DNA from: CAZNOG01 sp964574635
GTDB taxonomy: Bacteria; Bacteroidota; Bacteroidia; Flavobacteriales_D; Cryomorphaceae
NCBI GenBank assembly: GCA_964574635.1
Contig: CAZNOG010000008.1
Span: forward strand, 88,831 to 152,830
Length of the DNA: 64,000 bases
Direction of reading: 5' to 3'
Position numbers and translations under genes: made by a program. A model generated the notes under the pieces. It saw only the letters and a program-made list of their open reading frames with translations. It had not been told where the DNA came from and did no database searches. Below, one piece after another: positions 8,093 through 17,543 of the stretch (the first letter of the stretch is position 1; each line of letters opens with the position of its first letter).

Positions 8093-10297
8093 ATGAATAA
8101 ACGATTCGCTATCCCCGTACTGTTATGGATGGTTTTCCTACTTGGCGGCACGGCGTTCAGCCAAAGCCGAACCTACCCCGGAAAGTTGAACCTCGCATTG
8201 CAGAGCGCCTTGCGCCACGGTGATCCCGACCGCATGGTCGATTTGCTCGTCCGAGGTGACGTAGAGGGAATCCAAGTCGCGGCGAGGGCCTCCGAGGGCG
8301 TGATCAAACACACCGTGAAGGGCTTGGTATCCCTCTCCCTGCCCGCCGCCGAAATTCCGCTTTTCGCATCCCATCCCTCCGTGGAATTCGTGGAATATCG
8401 AAACTCCAAGTTGCACGTCCTGAACGACATGATGCTCCTGAACAACAACGTAGCACCCGTGCACGCGGGCATGGCGCCGCTTCCACAAGCCTACACGGGA
8501 GAAGACGTGATCATCGGGATCATCGATACGGGCATCGAACTCGGCCACCCCGACTTCCAAGACGCCCAAGGGAATACCCGCGTGCTCGCATTGTGGGACC
8601 AAACCGTGGCGGAAGACGATCCCTTCCGCATTCCCCAGCCGTACGGTTACGGTCAGGAGTGGACCGCCGAAGACATCGACGCCAACGTGCACAACCACGA
8701 TGACCCCGCGAATTACTTCGGACACGGCTCTACCGTCGCGGGTGTGGCCACCGGAAACGCCGGCGCATCGGGCCAATTGCCCGGTGTGGCGCCGGATGCG
8801 GATATCATCGTGGTCGCTTCCGATCTGGATCGGGAGAATTGGTCGGGCGCCATGGTCGACGCGGTGGATTACATTTTCGAACGGGCCGATGCGCTGGGCA
8901 AACCGGTGGTCATCAACATCAGCTTGGGCGACTACTTCGGTTCACACGACGCCCTCGACGGCGCCACCTTGTTCATCGAATCCCTCATCGACGCGCAGCC
9001 GGGCCGGTCCGTAGTGGCCGCCGCCGGAAACAGTGCAAACTTTCCGCCTTACCACCTCGCCTACGACGTGCCGCAAACGGATACCGCTTTTACGTGGATG
9101 CGCTACCACCCCAATTCCCTGCTTGGAGAGGGAGCCGTGTTCTTCGAATTGTGGGCCGATTCTGTCACTTTCGCCCAAACACGCTATTCCGTCGGTGCCG
9201 ACCTCACCACGCCGGAGTATGAATTCATGGGCTACGTTTCATGGCGCGATGCGGTGATGAACACCAACACGATCATTACCGATACCTTGATGCACAACGG
9301 AAACATCTTGGGTATCGTCGACACGTGGGCGGGAAGAAGAGGTGATCAATATTTGGTGCAGGTGGCGGTGACGCAACCCTTCAGCAACCAATACAGATGG
9401 CGCTTCGCCACTACCGGCGGCGGGCGCTTCGACGTGTGGAGCCACGGTCCGTTCGGCACTTCCGTGATCGAATTTTCACAGCTCCCCGACGAGGAGGCCT
9501 ATCCCCCCATGCAGCACTACCGCTATCCCGACAAGGAAAGTACCATCGTGGATGCCTGGGCCTGTTCAGACATGGTCATCACCGTCGGAAACTACACCAA
9601 CAGAAACAGCTTCGTAAACTACACCGGCGGAACCACCGAATACCCCGACCAGCCGGGTGCGATTTCAATCAACTCCAGCGGGGGGCCGACGCGGGATTTG
9701 AGGTTGAAACCCGACGTCGCGGCAAGCGGCGATCAAACACTCAGCGCGGGACGCCTCGCCACCCTCAATTCATACATCATCAATACACCGAACCGTGTGT
9801 CTTCCGACGGCTGGCACTACGTAAACGGCGGCACTTCCATCGCCTCTCCCGTCGTGGCCGGAGTGGCGGCACTCTACCTGTCGCGAGATCCCGAAGCCGA
9901 CTGGCTCGAAATCAAGAACGCCATCGTCGAAAACGCCGTCGCCGACCCGTTTACCGGCGCCCTTCCCAACCAGCGGTTCGGAAACGGAAAAATCGATGCC
10001 TTCGCCACGCTGACACAGCCCTTTACCACCGGTGTGCGAACCGTGGAGTACAACGCCATCTCGGTTTATCCGAACCCGACGACGAATTCCCTCTTCCTGG
10101 CTTCCGGGCCGGACCGCATGCGCTCCGCCACGATATACGATACGGCGGGCCGACTCGTGACGACCGTCGGGTTCTCGAATTCCCGAGGTTCGGATGCGGA
10201 GGTCGACGTTTCGGGTTTACAGCCCGGTATTTATCTCTTGGTGGTTCATTACCGGGACGGTGGTACGGGGCAGGCCCGTTTTGCGGTAGGACGTTGA
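8093..10297 (+). CDS. Secreted S8 (subtilisin-like) serine protease, T9SS type A cargo
   Basis: 734 residues. Signal peptide (about 1-24, ending GGTAFSQ), a short propeptide-like region to about residue 130, then the S8 catalytic domain. The triad is visible: Asp145 in IIGIIDTGIELGHPDF, His211 in YFGHGSTVAGVATG, and Ser582 in NGGTSIASPVVAGVAALYL; the oxyanion Asn is in VVAAAGNSANF. A large insertion of beta-rich sequence (about 320-500) separates Asn from Ser. The last ~80 residues (ISVYPNPTTNSLFL ... GLQPGIYLLVVHY) form a type A T9SS sorting domain, so the enzyme should cross the outer membrane and be attached or released there. It has its own promoter and is probably monocistronic. Confidence 0.95.
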   Translation: MNKRFAIPVLLWMVFLLGGTAFSQSRTYPGKLNLALQSALRHGDPDRMVDLLVRGDVEGIQVAARASEGVIKHTVKGLVSLSLPAAEIPLFASHPSVEFVEYRNSKLHVLNDMMLLNNNVAPVHAGMAPLPQAYTGEDVIIGIIDTGIELGHPDFQDAQGNTRVLALWDQTVAEDDPFRIPQPYGYGQEWTAEDIDANVHNHDDPANYFGHGSTVAGVATGNAGASGQLPGVAPDADIIVVASDLDRENWSGAMVDAVDYIFERADALGKPVVINISLGDYFGSHDALDGATLFIESLIDAQPGRSVVAAAGNSANFPPYHLAYDVPQTDTAFTWMRYHPNSLLGEGAVFFELWADSVTFAQTRYSVGADLTTPEYEFMGYVSWRDAVMNTNTIITDTLMHNGNILGIVDTWAGRRGDQYLVQVAVTQPFSNQYRWRFATTGGGRFDVWSHGPFGTSVIEFSQLPDEEAYPPMQHYRYPDKESTIVDAWACSDMVITVGNYTNRNSFVNYTGGTTEYPDQPGAISINSSGGPTRDLRLKPDVAASGDQTLSAGRLATLNSYIINTPNRVSSDGWHYVNGGTSIASPVVAGVAALYLSRDPEADWLEIKNAIVENAVADPFTGALPNQRFGNGKIDAFATLTQPFTTGVRTVEYNAISVYPNPTTNSLFLASGPDRMRSATIYDTAGRLVTTVGFSNSRGSDAEVDVSGLQPGIYLLVVHYRDGGTGQARFAVGR

Positions 10298-10413
10298 TAC
10301 GGCGGGCCGGGATAGGACGCATCGACCCCAGAGATGATCGACCGGTACGGGATATCGCGACGTCGTCGATATCGGAAATGGTCTTCCCTTGACGCGTGCC
10401 GAAACTTTTCCAT

Positions 10414-10421
10414 TATTTTTG
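10414..10421 (+). promoter_or_regulatory. -7 promoter box (TATTTTTG)
   Basis: TATTTTTG, 28 bases before the DUF5606 gene start at 10450. A TTG at 10389-10391 lies 22 bases upstream and could serve as the -33 element. Confidence 0.65.
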
Positions 10422-10449
10422 CGGACCAAATCAAAAACCACCATCCTTC

Positions 10450-10959
10450 ATGGATTTTTCCAAAATCATCTCGGTATCCGGCAAGCCGGGATTGTACGAA
10501 CTCACCGCCCAATCGCGGAGCAGCATCATTGTGAAATCATTGGACGACGGATCGAAAACCGCCATCAGCAACGCCCATCGGGTAAGCACCCTGGCGGATA
10601 TCACGATTTACACCGATGGGGGAGATGTTCCGCTCGAAGAGGTATTCAAAAAATTCCATGAAAAACAGGGCGATCAACCCATCGATGTCGACGTCAAAGA
10701 CCCCGAAGCACTGCAGGAGTACCTGTTTTCCGTCTTGCCCGAATACGATGAAGACCGCGTGTACACGTCGGATATCCGCAAGATGGTGAAGTGGTACAAC
10801 CTCATCGTAAAATCTTATCCGGACGCCTTCACCGCCGATGAAGCATCCACCGAAGAAGCTTCCGAGTCGACCGCAGAGGAAAATACCTCGCGGGACGGCG
10901 GCGAATCCGAATCGGATGCCGTAGGCGCGGAAACGGAAAAAGGGGAAAAGAAAGAATAA
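10450..10959 (+). CDS. DUF5606 family protein
   Basis: 169 residues. The N-terminal ~130 residues match the Bacteroidota DUF5606 family (FSKIISVSGKPGLYELTAQS, then STLADITIYTDGGDVPLEEV), which looks like a small beta-barrel followed by helices with the pattern DIRKMVKWYNLIV. The C-terminal ~45 residues are Glu/Ser/Thr-rich, strongly acidic and probably disordered. No signal peptide, so cytoplasmic. The start at 10450 is chosen because a TATTTTTG promoter box ends 28 bases before it, and upstream in-frame ATGs would lie inside the promoter. The function is unknown. Confidence 0.8.
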   Translation: MDFSKIISVSGKPGLYELTAQSRSSIIVKSLDDGSKTAISNAHRVSTLADITIYTDGGDVPLEEVFKKFHEKQGDQPIDVDVKDPEALQEYLFSVLPEYDEDRVYTSDIRKMVKWYNLIVKSYPDAFTADEASTEEASESTAEENTSRDGGESESDAVGAETEKGEKKE

Positions 10960-10999
10960 GTTTTTCGCTCGGCGGGGCGGCCGCACGGAGTCGGATGGC

Positions 11000-12019
11000 T
11001 CAGGGGAGAATGTTCACTTCCCTTTCGAGCTCCACCCCGTACTTCTCTTTTATGTCGGTGAGAATGTCTTCGGAAAGGTCGTAAACTTCCTTTCCCGTCG
11101 CACCCCCAAAATTCACCAACACCAGCGCCTGCCGCGCGTGCACCCCGCAATTGCCCCTGCGGTATCCTTTCCAGCCGCATTGTTCGATCAGCCATCCCGC
11201 GGCCAATTTGTACCCGCCTTCCGGCGCGGGATAAAACGGCATTCCCGGGTGCTTTTCCATGAGGCTTCTGTACACGGCTTCGGGCACCACCGGGTTTTTG
11301 AAAAAGCTCCCCGCATTGCCCAACACTTTCGGGTCGGGAAGTTTGGAAGTCCGAATGTTTATCACCGCTTGGCTCACCGCTTTGATCGAGGGTTCCGTCA
11401 CGCCCATCGACTTCAGTTCGGCTTCGATCGCGCCGTATTTCGTGTTGAATTCAGGTTTTTTCAAAAGCTTGTACGTCACGCTCATAATAGAGTGTTTTCC
11501 CTTTAGGCGCCGCTTGAAAACGCTCTCCCTATAGCCGAATTCGCTCTCCTTCCGGTCGAAGGTTTCCATCTCCCCCGTTTCCAGATTGTACGCCTCCAAT
11601 TCGTGAAACCTGTCCTTGATTTCCACACCGTACGCCCCGATATTCTGCATGGGGCTGGCACCGACGTTTCCCGGAATCAGCGAGAGGTTTTCCAGGCCCG
11701 CCCAACCTTGTTCAATGCACTGTTGCACAAAAGAATGCCATACCTCTCCCGCACCCGCTTTCACCCACACGTAGTCTTCGTTTTCATCGATTTTCTCGAT
11801 GCCTTTCACCTCGTTTTTCAAAACCAGACCGGGAAAATCATCCGTAAACAGCACGTTGCTACCACCGCCCAAAATCATTTTTCGCCAACCCTCATACCGC
11901 TTGTCAGTCAAGGCCTCCTCCAGTTGCTCGGCGTTTGAAAACCGTCTGAGCGCACGCGCACGCGCCGGCACGCCGAAAGTCGTAATAGGCGTCAACGCGG
12001 CATTTTCAAGATTCTGCAT
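11000..12019 (-). CDS. murB: UDP-N-acetylenolpyruvoylglucosamine reductase MurB
   Basis: 339 residues. MurB reduces the enolpyruvyl group made by MurA (gene at 1.1-2.4 kb) to give UDP-MurNAc, using FAD and NADPH. FAD-binding segments are visible (ILGGGSNVLFTDDFPGLVL, SLIPGNVGASPMQNIGAYG), as are GYRESVFK and LGNAGSFFKNPVV, whose Ser is the proton donor. The length and tyrosine-loop region fit type I MurB (E. coli-like). An upstream ATG at 12037 is possible, but a TAGATTTG promoter box overlaps it, so the ATG at 12019 (start MQNLENAAL) is preferred. Confidence 0.94.
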   Translation of the reverse strand: MQNLENAALTPITTFGVPARARALRRFSNAEQLEEALTDKRYEGWRKMILGGGSNVLFTDDFPGLVLKNEVKGIEKIDENEDYVWVKAGAGEVWHSFVQQCIEQGWAGLENLSLIPGNVGASPMQNIGAYGVEIKDRFHELEAYNLETGEMETFDRKESEFGYRESVFKRRLKGKHSIMSVTYKLLKKPEFNTKYGAIEAELKSMGVTEPSIKAVSQAVINIRTSKLPDPKVLGNAGSFFKNPVVPEAVYRSLMEKHPGMPFYPAPEGGYKLAAGWLIEQCGWKGYRRGNCGVHARQALVLVNFGGATGKEVYDLSEDILTDIKEKYGVELEREVNILP

Positions 12020-12034
12020 TCCCGTGTTTTTCGG

Positions 12035-12042
12035 CAAATCTA
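12035..12042 (-). promoter_or_regulatory. -7 promoter box (TAGATTTG) for murB
   Basis: Minus-strand TAGATTTG fits TAnnTTTG. Transcription would begin near 12028, about ten bases before the chosen start codon. A TTTG lies 25 bases upstream, slightly too far for an ideal -33 element. Confidence 0.55.
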
Positions 12043-12186
12043 ATCAGTGCGGCCGTTACTTCGCCTCCAAACCGAAATCTTCTCGCCATTCCAAGTCTTT
12101 TCTTGGGTGCGCCCCTCGATGATCTCAGGCATTCCACTCCCGTTTACTCGATTTTCTCTCTCTAATTTTCATGCTTCTCATTTGAG

Positions 12187-12332
12187 CCGGGTCGGTCTAC
12201 AGCCTTTATCCGGGGCTACGCAGCCCTCGTGCCCGTATGCCCTCTCGGGAGCTTCCAAGGTCGCTCCGCTCGGGCACGGCCACGCGGGCTGCGTAGCCCC
12301 GGGATGCCGGCTTCCGCCCTCGCACGATTCCC
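12187..12332 (+). repeat. Structured intergenic repeat, copy A
   Basis: Conserved left flank GGGTCGGTCTACAGCCTTTA, then a perfect 17-bp inverted repeat (12210-12226 with 12286-12302). Inside that is an 8-bp stem (CGTGCCCG 12228-12235 with CGGGCACG 12271-12278), and at the centre GAGCTTCCAAGGTCGCTC (12249-12266). The right flank GGGATGCCGGCTTCCGCCCT follows. The same layout recurs at 21556, 45672 (inverted) and 55843, and in divergent form at 38664. It occupies most of the murB-glycosyltransferase gap (12020-12414), which otherwise shows nothing beyond the murB promoter. Confidence 0.85.
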
Positions 12333-12414
12333 GACTCGAAGAGATTCCCTCGATTCTCATGCTCATCTTCAGGTTCAAATCTCCCTAAACTTCTTCCTGC
12401 TAATTTTACGCCCC

Positions 12415-13539
12415 GTGAACAACCGCATTTCCATATCGGTGAGCAACGATCTGGCCACGGATCAGCGCGTCAGGAAGCAGTGCGAATCGCTTCAAGCCAA
12501 CGGCTACACCCCCGTTTTGGTAGGCAGACGCCTGCCGGGAAGTCTGCCGGTGAAGAGGTCGTACCCTACGCGGCGTATGAAACTATTGTTCAACAAAGGC
12601 CCCATGTTTTACGCCGAGTTGAATGTCCGCTTGTTCTTCAGGCTGCTGTTTACAAGAGCCTCGCTTTTGTACGCCAACGATCTCGACACCCTCCCGGCCA
12701 ATGCATTGGTGTCGGTACTTCGGGGGCTGCCATTGGTCTACGACAGCCACGAGTACTTTACCGAGGTACCCGAAATTCAGCACAAACCCTTCACCAAACA
12801 CACGTGGAGATGCCTGGAGCGAACCTTCATCCGTTTCGCCGACACGGTCATCACCGTTAGTCCGTCCATCGCTACGCTGTTGCGCCGCACCTACGGTCTG
12901 GACGAAGTGCTCGTCGTGCGCAATCTTCCCGACCGGAAACACGTGCGACAACCGTATTCCAAGAGGGATATCGGAGTGGAAGACAACGTGTTTCTATTGA
13001 TCGCCCAAGGCAGCGGCATCAACATGGACCGGGGCATGGAAGAGATGGTCGAAGCCATGCGCTCGCTCGATCGAGTGGTGCTCATGATCATCGGCGGCGG
13101 CGACGCCATTCCGCGTTTGAAGCGGATGGTCGACGACCACAGCCTTCACCACTGCGTGATCTTCAAACCAAAGATGACGTACGAGGAATTGATGCGCCAC
13201 ACGGCCGCCGCGGATCTTGGATTGAGTTTCGACAAAAACACCAACGTCAATTACCGCTACAGCCTTCCCAACAAGCTCTTCGATTACATACTGGCCGGCA
13301 CGCCTCCCCTCGTTTCCGACTTGGTCGAGGTGCGGCGCGTGGTCACCGAGCGCAACCTCGGCTACGTGCTCACCGGCCACGACAGCGCCACTATGGCGCG
13401 TACCATCGAGAAAATCCGAAATGATCCCCGCACACTGGCGGAAAAAAGGGAAAACTGTCTGAAGGCGGCCGACACGCTGCTGTGGAAATTCGATTTCGAG
13501 CCGGTGCTGGATCGCATCCGCGCCTTACTGACGCGTTAA
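12415..13539 (+). CDS. Glycosyltransferase, GT4-like (GT-B fold)
   Basis: 374 residues from the GTG at 12415. The N-terminal NRISISVSNDLATDQRVRKQ is the first Rossmann strand and loop of GT-B enzymes. The middle has VYDSHEYFTEVPEIQHKPF, typical of 'DAHE' glycosyltransferases. The C-terminal donor-binding region has LLIAQGSGINMDRGMEEMVE, VLMIIGGGDAIPRLKRMV and SLPNKLFDYILAGTPPLVSD. It should transfer a sugar from a nucleotide-sugar to a surface polysaccharide or glycolipid; the substrate is unknown. The open frame continues about 60 codons upstream, but that part is the structured repeat, so the GTG start is preferred. It converges with ftsE, with 14 bases between the stops. Confidence 0.88.
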   Translation: MNNRISISVSNDLATDQRVRKQCESLQANGYTPVLVGRRLPGSLPVKRSYPTRRMKLLFNKGPMFYAELNVRLFFRLLFTRASLLYANDLDTLPANALVSVLRGLPLVYDSHEYFTEVPEIQHKPFTKHTWRCLERTFIRFADTVITVSPSIATLLRRTYGLDEVLVVRNLPDRKHVRQPYSKRDIGVEDNVFLLIAQGSGINMDRGMEEMVEAMRSLDRVVLMIIGGGDAIPRLKRMVDDHSLHHCVIFKPKMTYEELMRHTAAADLGLSFDKNTNVNYRYSLPNKLFDYILAGTPPLVSDLVEVRRVVTERNLGYVLTGHDSATMARTIEKIRNDPRTLAEKRENCLKAADTLLWKFDFEPVLDRIRALLTR

Positions 13540-13553
13540 GCCCGAACCGCCCC

Positions 13554-14228
13554 TCAGCTCTCGGCGATAACCGTGCTGTCGGTGCACCGCAATACGCGGG
13601 ACGAGTATTTTTTCATGTGCACGTAATCGTGGGTCGCCATAAGCACCGCGCGACCGCTTTGACTGATGGCGTACAGAAGGTCCAGGATTTCTTCCGTGGT
13701 CGCGGGATCCAAATTCCCCGTCGGCTCGTCGGCCAAGATAATGTCCGGGTCATTGAGGAGAGCCCGGGCCACGACCACCCGCTGTTGTTCTCCTCCCGAA
13801 AGTTCGTGCGGAAATTTGTAGCCTTTTTTGCCCAAGCCGACTTTTTCCAGTACCTCACCGGCCCGCACCTTCATTTCTTCCTTGTTTTTCCAACCCGTCG
13901 CCCGGAGCACGAAGAGCAGGTTTTCGTCCACCGTCCGATCGGTCAGCAATTCGAAGTCTTGAAACACGATGCCGAGCTTGCGGCGCAAATAGGGAATTTG
14001 CCTTCGCTTGAGTTTTCGGAGGTCGAATTCACCTACGGTTCCTTCCCCTTCCCGAAGAGGCAATTCCCCGTACAGCGTTTTCAGCAAACTGCTCTTGCCC
14101 GTACCGGTTTTTCCGATCAGGTAGACGAAGTCGCCTTTGTCAATTTCGAAATTGACGTTGGAGAGCACGAGGTGATCACCCTGAAAAATGGTGGCGTTCT
14201 CAATTGCGACGATGGTGTCCAGAGCCAT
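13554..14228 (-). CDS. ftsE: Cell-division ABC ATPase FtsE
   Basis: 224 residues, the normal FtsE size. Walker A is GKTGTGKSS, the Q-loop is VFQDFELL, the signature is LSGGEQQRVVVARALL, Walker B is IILADEPTGNLD, and the H-loop His is in MATHDYVHMKK. FtsE pairs with the membrane protein FtsX and, at the septum, couples ATP hydrolysis to activation of peptidoglycan hydrolases. ftsX is not adjacent here. A TATCTTAG sequence on the minus strand at 14260-14267 is a possible imperfect promoter box. A related lipoprotein-release ATPase (LolD) is an alternative, but FtsE fits better. Confidence 0.85.
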   Translation of the reverse strand: MALDTIVAIENATIFQGDHLVLSNVNFEIDKGDFVYLIGKTGTGKSSLLKTLYGELPLREGEGTVGEFDLRKLKRRQIPYLRRKLGIVFQDFELLTDRTVDENLLFVLRATGWKNKEEMKVRAGEVLEKVGLGKKGYKFPHELSGGEQQRVVVARALLNDPDIILADEPTGNLDPATTEEILDLLYAISQSGRAVLMATHDYVHMKKYSSRVLRCTDSTVIAES

Positions 14229-14416
14229 GGCGATTGTTTGGGGAATGAGGGCGTAAAACTAAGATAATTTCCCCGCAACGGTCGCGTTAGTACTCTTTCG
14301 ACACAACCCGATCCACCGATTCTTCTTCACAAATTCACGTGCAAAACTTCACCCGGAAAAGCCGCCGAATTCCCCGCCGTGCAAGTAATTTTATGCGTTT
14401 GAAATCACGCATGCAA

Positions 14417-17400
14417 ATGAAATTTATTTTTCGCCCATCCTTGGTGCTAGTCGCCCTGTCGTTTTTTACCGGCGTACACGTTCACGGTCAAGAAACCGAG
14501 GTGTTTCGAAGTGATCTCAAAGGGTACTACGACGCGGTGGAGCTCATGGAGTTCGGCCAGTACGAACCGGCGCGGAAAGGCTTCGAAGATTTCATTTCCC
14601 AAAAAGCCGATCAACCCGACAACGAGTTTTTCGTGAACGCCACATACTACCGGGCTTCATCGGCCATGGAACTCTTCCACCGCGACGCCGAATTTCTGAT
14701 GGAGGAATTCGTGCTCAAATACCCGGAGTCGATCTGGCTCAGGCCGGCCATCCTCCAACTCGGCAGGTACAATTTCAACCGCCGTGATTACGACGACGCT
14801 TTGCGCTGGCTCGACAGGCTCGATGTGCGGGATTACGACGCCTTGACTCGGGACGAGATCATTTTCAAAAAAGGATTTTCCGCATTTGAACTGGGCCAAT
14901 TCGAAGTGGCGCGAAAAGCGTTCTACCAACTCAAAGACAACGAAGGGGCCTACTTCGGACCGACCAATTACTACTACGGTCACATCGCATACACGGAAGG
15001 GAATTACCAAACCGCCCTCGAAAGTTTCAAAAAGGCCGAGACGGACGAAAATTTCGCCCCGGTGGTGCCGTACTACATCGCCCAGATTTATCACTTCCAA
15101 CACAAATACGCGGAATTGATCGAGTACGCCGCCCCGCTTTGGGAGCAACAGGATACCAAAAGGCGCAACGAAATCGCGGGATTGCTCGGGAACGCCCATT
15201 ACCAACGCGGGGAATTCTCAGAGTCCATTCCCTACCTCGAAGCGTATCTGACGGGCACGTACAACCCCGATCCGGTCGACGCTTACATGCTGGCGTACGC
15301 GCACTACCGCAACGGGGAGTACCGCAAATCCATCGATTACTTTTCAAAAGCCTCGAAAGGGGAAGGGGAGTTGGGTCAAATCGCTACCTACCAAATGGCC
15401 CACGCCTATTTGGAATTGGGCGACAAGAAGTACGCACAGAACGCGTTCAAAGTGGCCGCGGAACTTGATTACGACCGCGAAGTCACGGAAGACGCGTTGT
15501 TCAACCACGCCAAACTGGCCTACGAACTGAGCTACGATCCCTTTCACGAAGCCATCAAAGCCTTTGAAGATTACCTCGAGAAATACCCGGGATCGGATCG
15601 AAGGGAAGAGTCGTACGAGTTTTTGCTCAACGTGTACTTGGTGACCAAAAATTACCCCGCGGCCCTCTCCGCATTCGACAAGATCGAAAGGTTGAACCCC
15701 ATCCAAAAAGGCCTCTACCAGCGTTCGGCGTACAACATGGCCGTTGAGGAAATGAACAAAGGCAACAACGAAAGCGCGCTGAAATACCTGAACTTGTCGA
15801 AAAAATATACCGAGAACCCCCAAATAACCGCCTTGGCCGACTACCTCACCGGCGAATTGCAATACCGAAACGGCAACTACGCCCAAGGCATATCGGCCTA
15901 TCGGCAATTTTTGGACAACCCCGCGGCCTACCAAACGCCGCATTACAACACGGCCAATTACAACATCGGCTACGCGTTTTTCCGCTCCGACCAATACGAC
16001 AGGGCCCTGACGGCTTTCAGGAATTACGTGGCTTCCAAAGACACCGACCCGGCGCGGAAAAGCGATGCGTACATGCGCATCGGCGACATCAACTTGGTCA
16101 CGAAGAATTACGACCGCGCCATCGAAAGTTATCAATCGGCCACAACCGGCCACGGCGCAAACGCCGATTATGCAATGTTCCAAAGCGCTATGGCTTACGG
16201 GTACAAGCAAGACTACGCCGGTAAAAGTTCCACCCTCGAAAACCTTCTAAAAGAATTCCCCGCCACTTCATTGGGCGCCATGGCCCGATTTGAATTGGGT
16301 GAAAGTTATTTCCTCGACGGGAAATTGCAAAAGGCCCTGCAAGCTTTTAATTCCGTCATCGAAACGCACGGTCAATCGCCTTATCGCAAGAAGGCCCTCC
16401 TCCAGCGCGGATTGGTGCAATACCGCTTGGGCGAATTCGACAACGCCATCGCCAGCTACAAAACCGTGGTGAAAGACTATGGGGTGGACGCCGAATCTCA
16501 AGAAGCCATCGCCACGCTCAAGAACATCTACCTCGACTTGGGGCGAGTGGATGAGTATACCTCGTGGCTTTCCACAGTATCGGACTACGAAATATCGCCC
16601 GGCGAGCTCGATAGCCTGCAGTACCAAGCCGCGGAAAATCTGGTTTCGGAAAACGATTGCGACGCCGCCATAACGGCCTTGGAAAATTACCTTTCCAAAC
16701 ACCCGGGCGGAATGTTCGTGACCAACGCCCGATACTACATTGCCGAATGCGCCTACAGAAAGAACGATTACGAGAGGGCACTGGAAAGTTACGAGTACGT
16801 GGTCGCCCAACCCACGGGTCAGTTTACCGAATCGGCCTTGTTGGGTGCGGCCGATATCTTGTACCGAAACAAAGACTACGAGAGAGCGATGCAGCGCTAC
16901 CAAAGTCTCGAAGAAGTCGCCGCCTTCCCCACCAATGTGCTCGAAGCCAAAATCGGGCAAATGCGCACCGGCTACGCCTTGGGCATGTACGATCAAGCCC
17001 TCGAAAAGGCCAACCAAGTCATCGACGATGCAAATACCCCGGCTGACATCCGCGCGGAAGCTCGGTTGAACAGGGCGAGAATCTATTTCACCACTCGGGA
17101 ATACGACAAAGCACGAACCGATTACCGATGGCTTGTGGACAACGTGCGCTCGGTTTCCGGAGCGGAATCGCAATTCCGTCTCGCGCAAATCGAATACATC
17201 GAAGGCAACGGCGAAACCGCTGAAAACATGGTGTTCGACCTCATCTCGAATTTCGGTGGATACGAGTATTGGAAGATCAAAGGCTTCTTGCTTCTCGCCG
17301 ATATTTACACGGATCGCCGAGACTTCTTCCAAGCGCGAACCACGTTGAACCAAATCATCGCCAACGTAACCGATACCTCTCTGGTTCGGGAAGCGGAAGT

Positions 17401-17515
17401 GAAGTTGCAGGCGGTGGAAGAGGCCGAACGAGGAGACGGTGACGCAGGGGAAGACCGCCGCGACACCTTGGACTACGAAGGAGATTACGCACCATTTATG
17501 GACCCGGATGAATAA
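14417..17515 (+). CDS. Large exported tetratricopeptide-repeat protein
   Basis: About 1032 residues from the chosen ATG. The signal peptide MKFIFRPSLVLVALSFFTG... ends near HVHGQ. The rest is almost entirely tandem TPR helices of the tol-pal/YbgF-like kind, e.g. ALRWLDRLDVRDYDALTRDE, YRNGEYRKSIDYFSKASKG and AIASYKTVVKDYGVDAESQE, spaced at ~34-36 residues. Such proteins serve as periplasmic or outer-membrane scaffolds. The C-terminus is acidic. Upstream in-frame starts at 14339 (GTG), 14393 and 14411 are possible; those at or near 14393 overlap a TAATTTTA box. A barrel gene follows within 30 bases, so the two products probably act together. Confidence 0.85.
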   Translation: MKFIFRPSLVLVALSFFTGVHVHGQETEVFRSDLKGYYDAVELMEFGQYEPARKGFEDFISQKADQPDNEFFVNATYYRASSAMELFHRDAEFLMEEFVLKYPESIWLRPAILQLGRYNFNRRDYDDALRWLDRLDVRDYDALTRDEIIFKKGFSAFELGQFEVARKAFYQLKDNEGAYFGPTNYYYGHIAYTEGNYQTALESFKKAETDENFAPVVPYYIAQIYHFQHKYAELIEYAAPLWEQQDTKRRNEIAGLLGNAHYQRGEFSESIPYLEAYLTGTYNPDPVDAYMLAYAHYRNGEYRKSIDYFSKASKGEGELGQIATYQMAHAYLELGDKKYAQNAFKVAAELDYDREVTEDALFNHAKLAYELSYDPFHEAIKAFEDYLEKYPGSDRREESYEFLLNVYLVTKNYPAALSAFDKIERLNPIQKGLYQRSAYNMAVEEMNKGNNESALKYLNLSKKYTENPQITALADYLTGELQYRNGNYAQGISAYRQFLDNPAAYQTPHYNTANYNIGYAFFRSDQYDRALTAFRNYVASKDTDPARKSDAYMRIGDINLVTKNYDRAIESYQSATTGHGANADYAMFQSAMAYGYKQDYAGKSSTLENLLKEFPATSLGAMARFELGESYFLDGKLQKALQAFNSVIETHGQSPYRKKALLQRGLVQYRLGEFDNAIASYKTVVKDYGVDAESQEAIATLKNIYLDLGRVDEYTSWLSTVSDYEISPGELDSLQYQAAENLVSENDCDAAITALENYLSKHPGGMFVTNARYYIAECAYRKNDYERALESYEYVVAQPTGQFTESALLGAADILYRNKDYERAMQRYQSLEEVAAFPTNVLEAKIGQMRTGYALGMYDQALEKANQVIDDANTPADIRAEARLNRARIYFTTREYDKARTDYRWLVDNVRSVSGAESQFRLAQIEYIEGNGETAENMVFDLISNFGGYEYWKIKGFLLLADIYTDRRDFFQARTTLNQIIANVTDTSLVREAEVKLQAVEEAERGDGDAGEDRRDTLDYEGDYAPFMDPDE

Positions 17516-17543
17516 GGAAATGACTTTTCAAGAACCCGACCGG

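Noticed and set aside
12229..12414. N-terminal extension of the glycosyltransferase
   Set aside because: The open frame here is the structured repeat read as codons, with Pro/Arg/Gly-rich sequence; the GT-B fold begins after the GTG at 12415.
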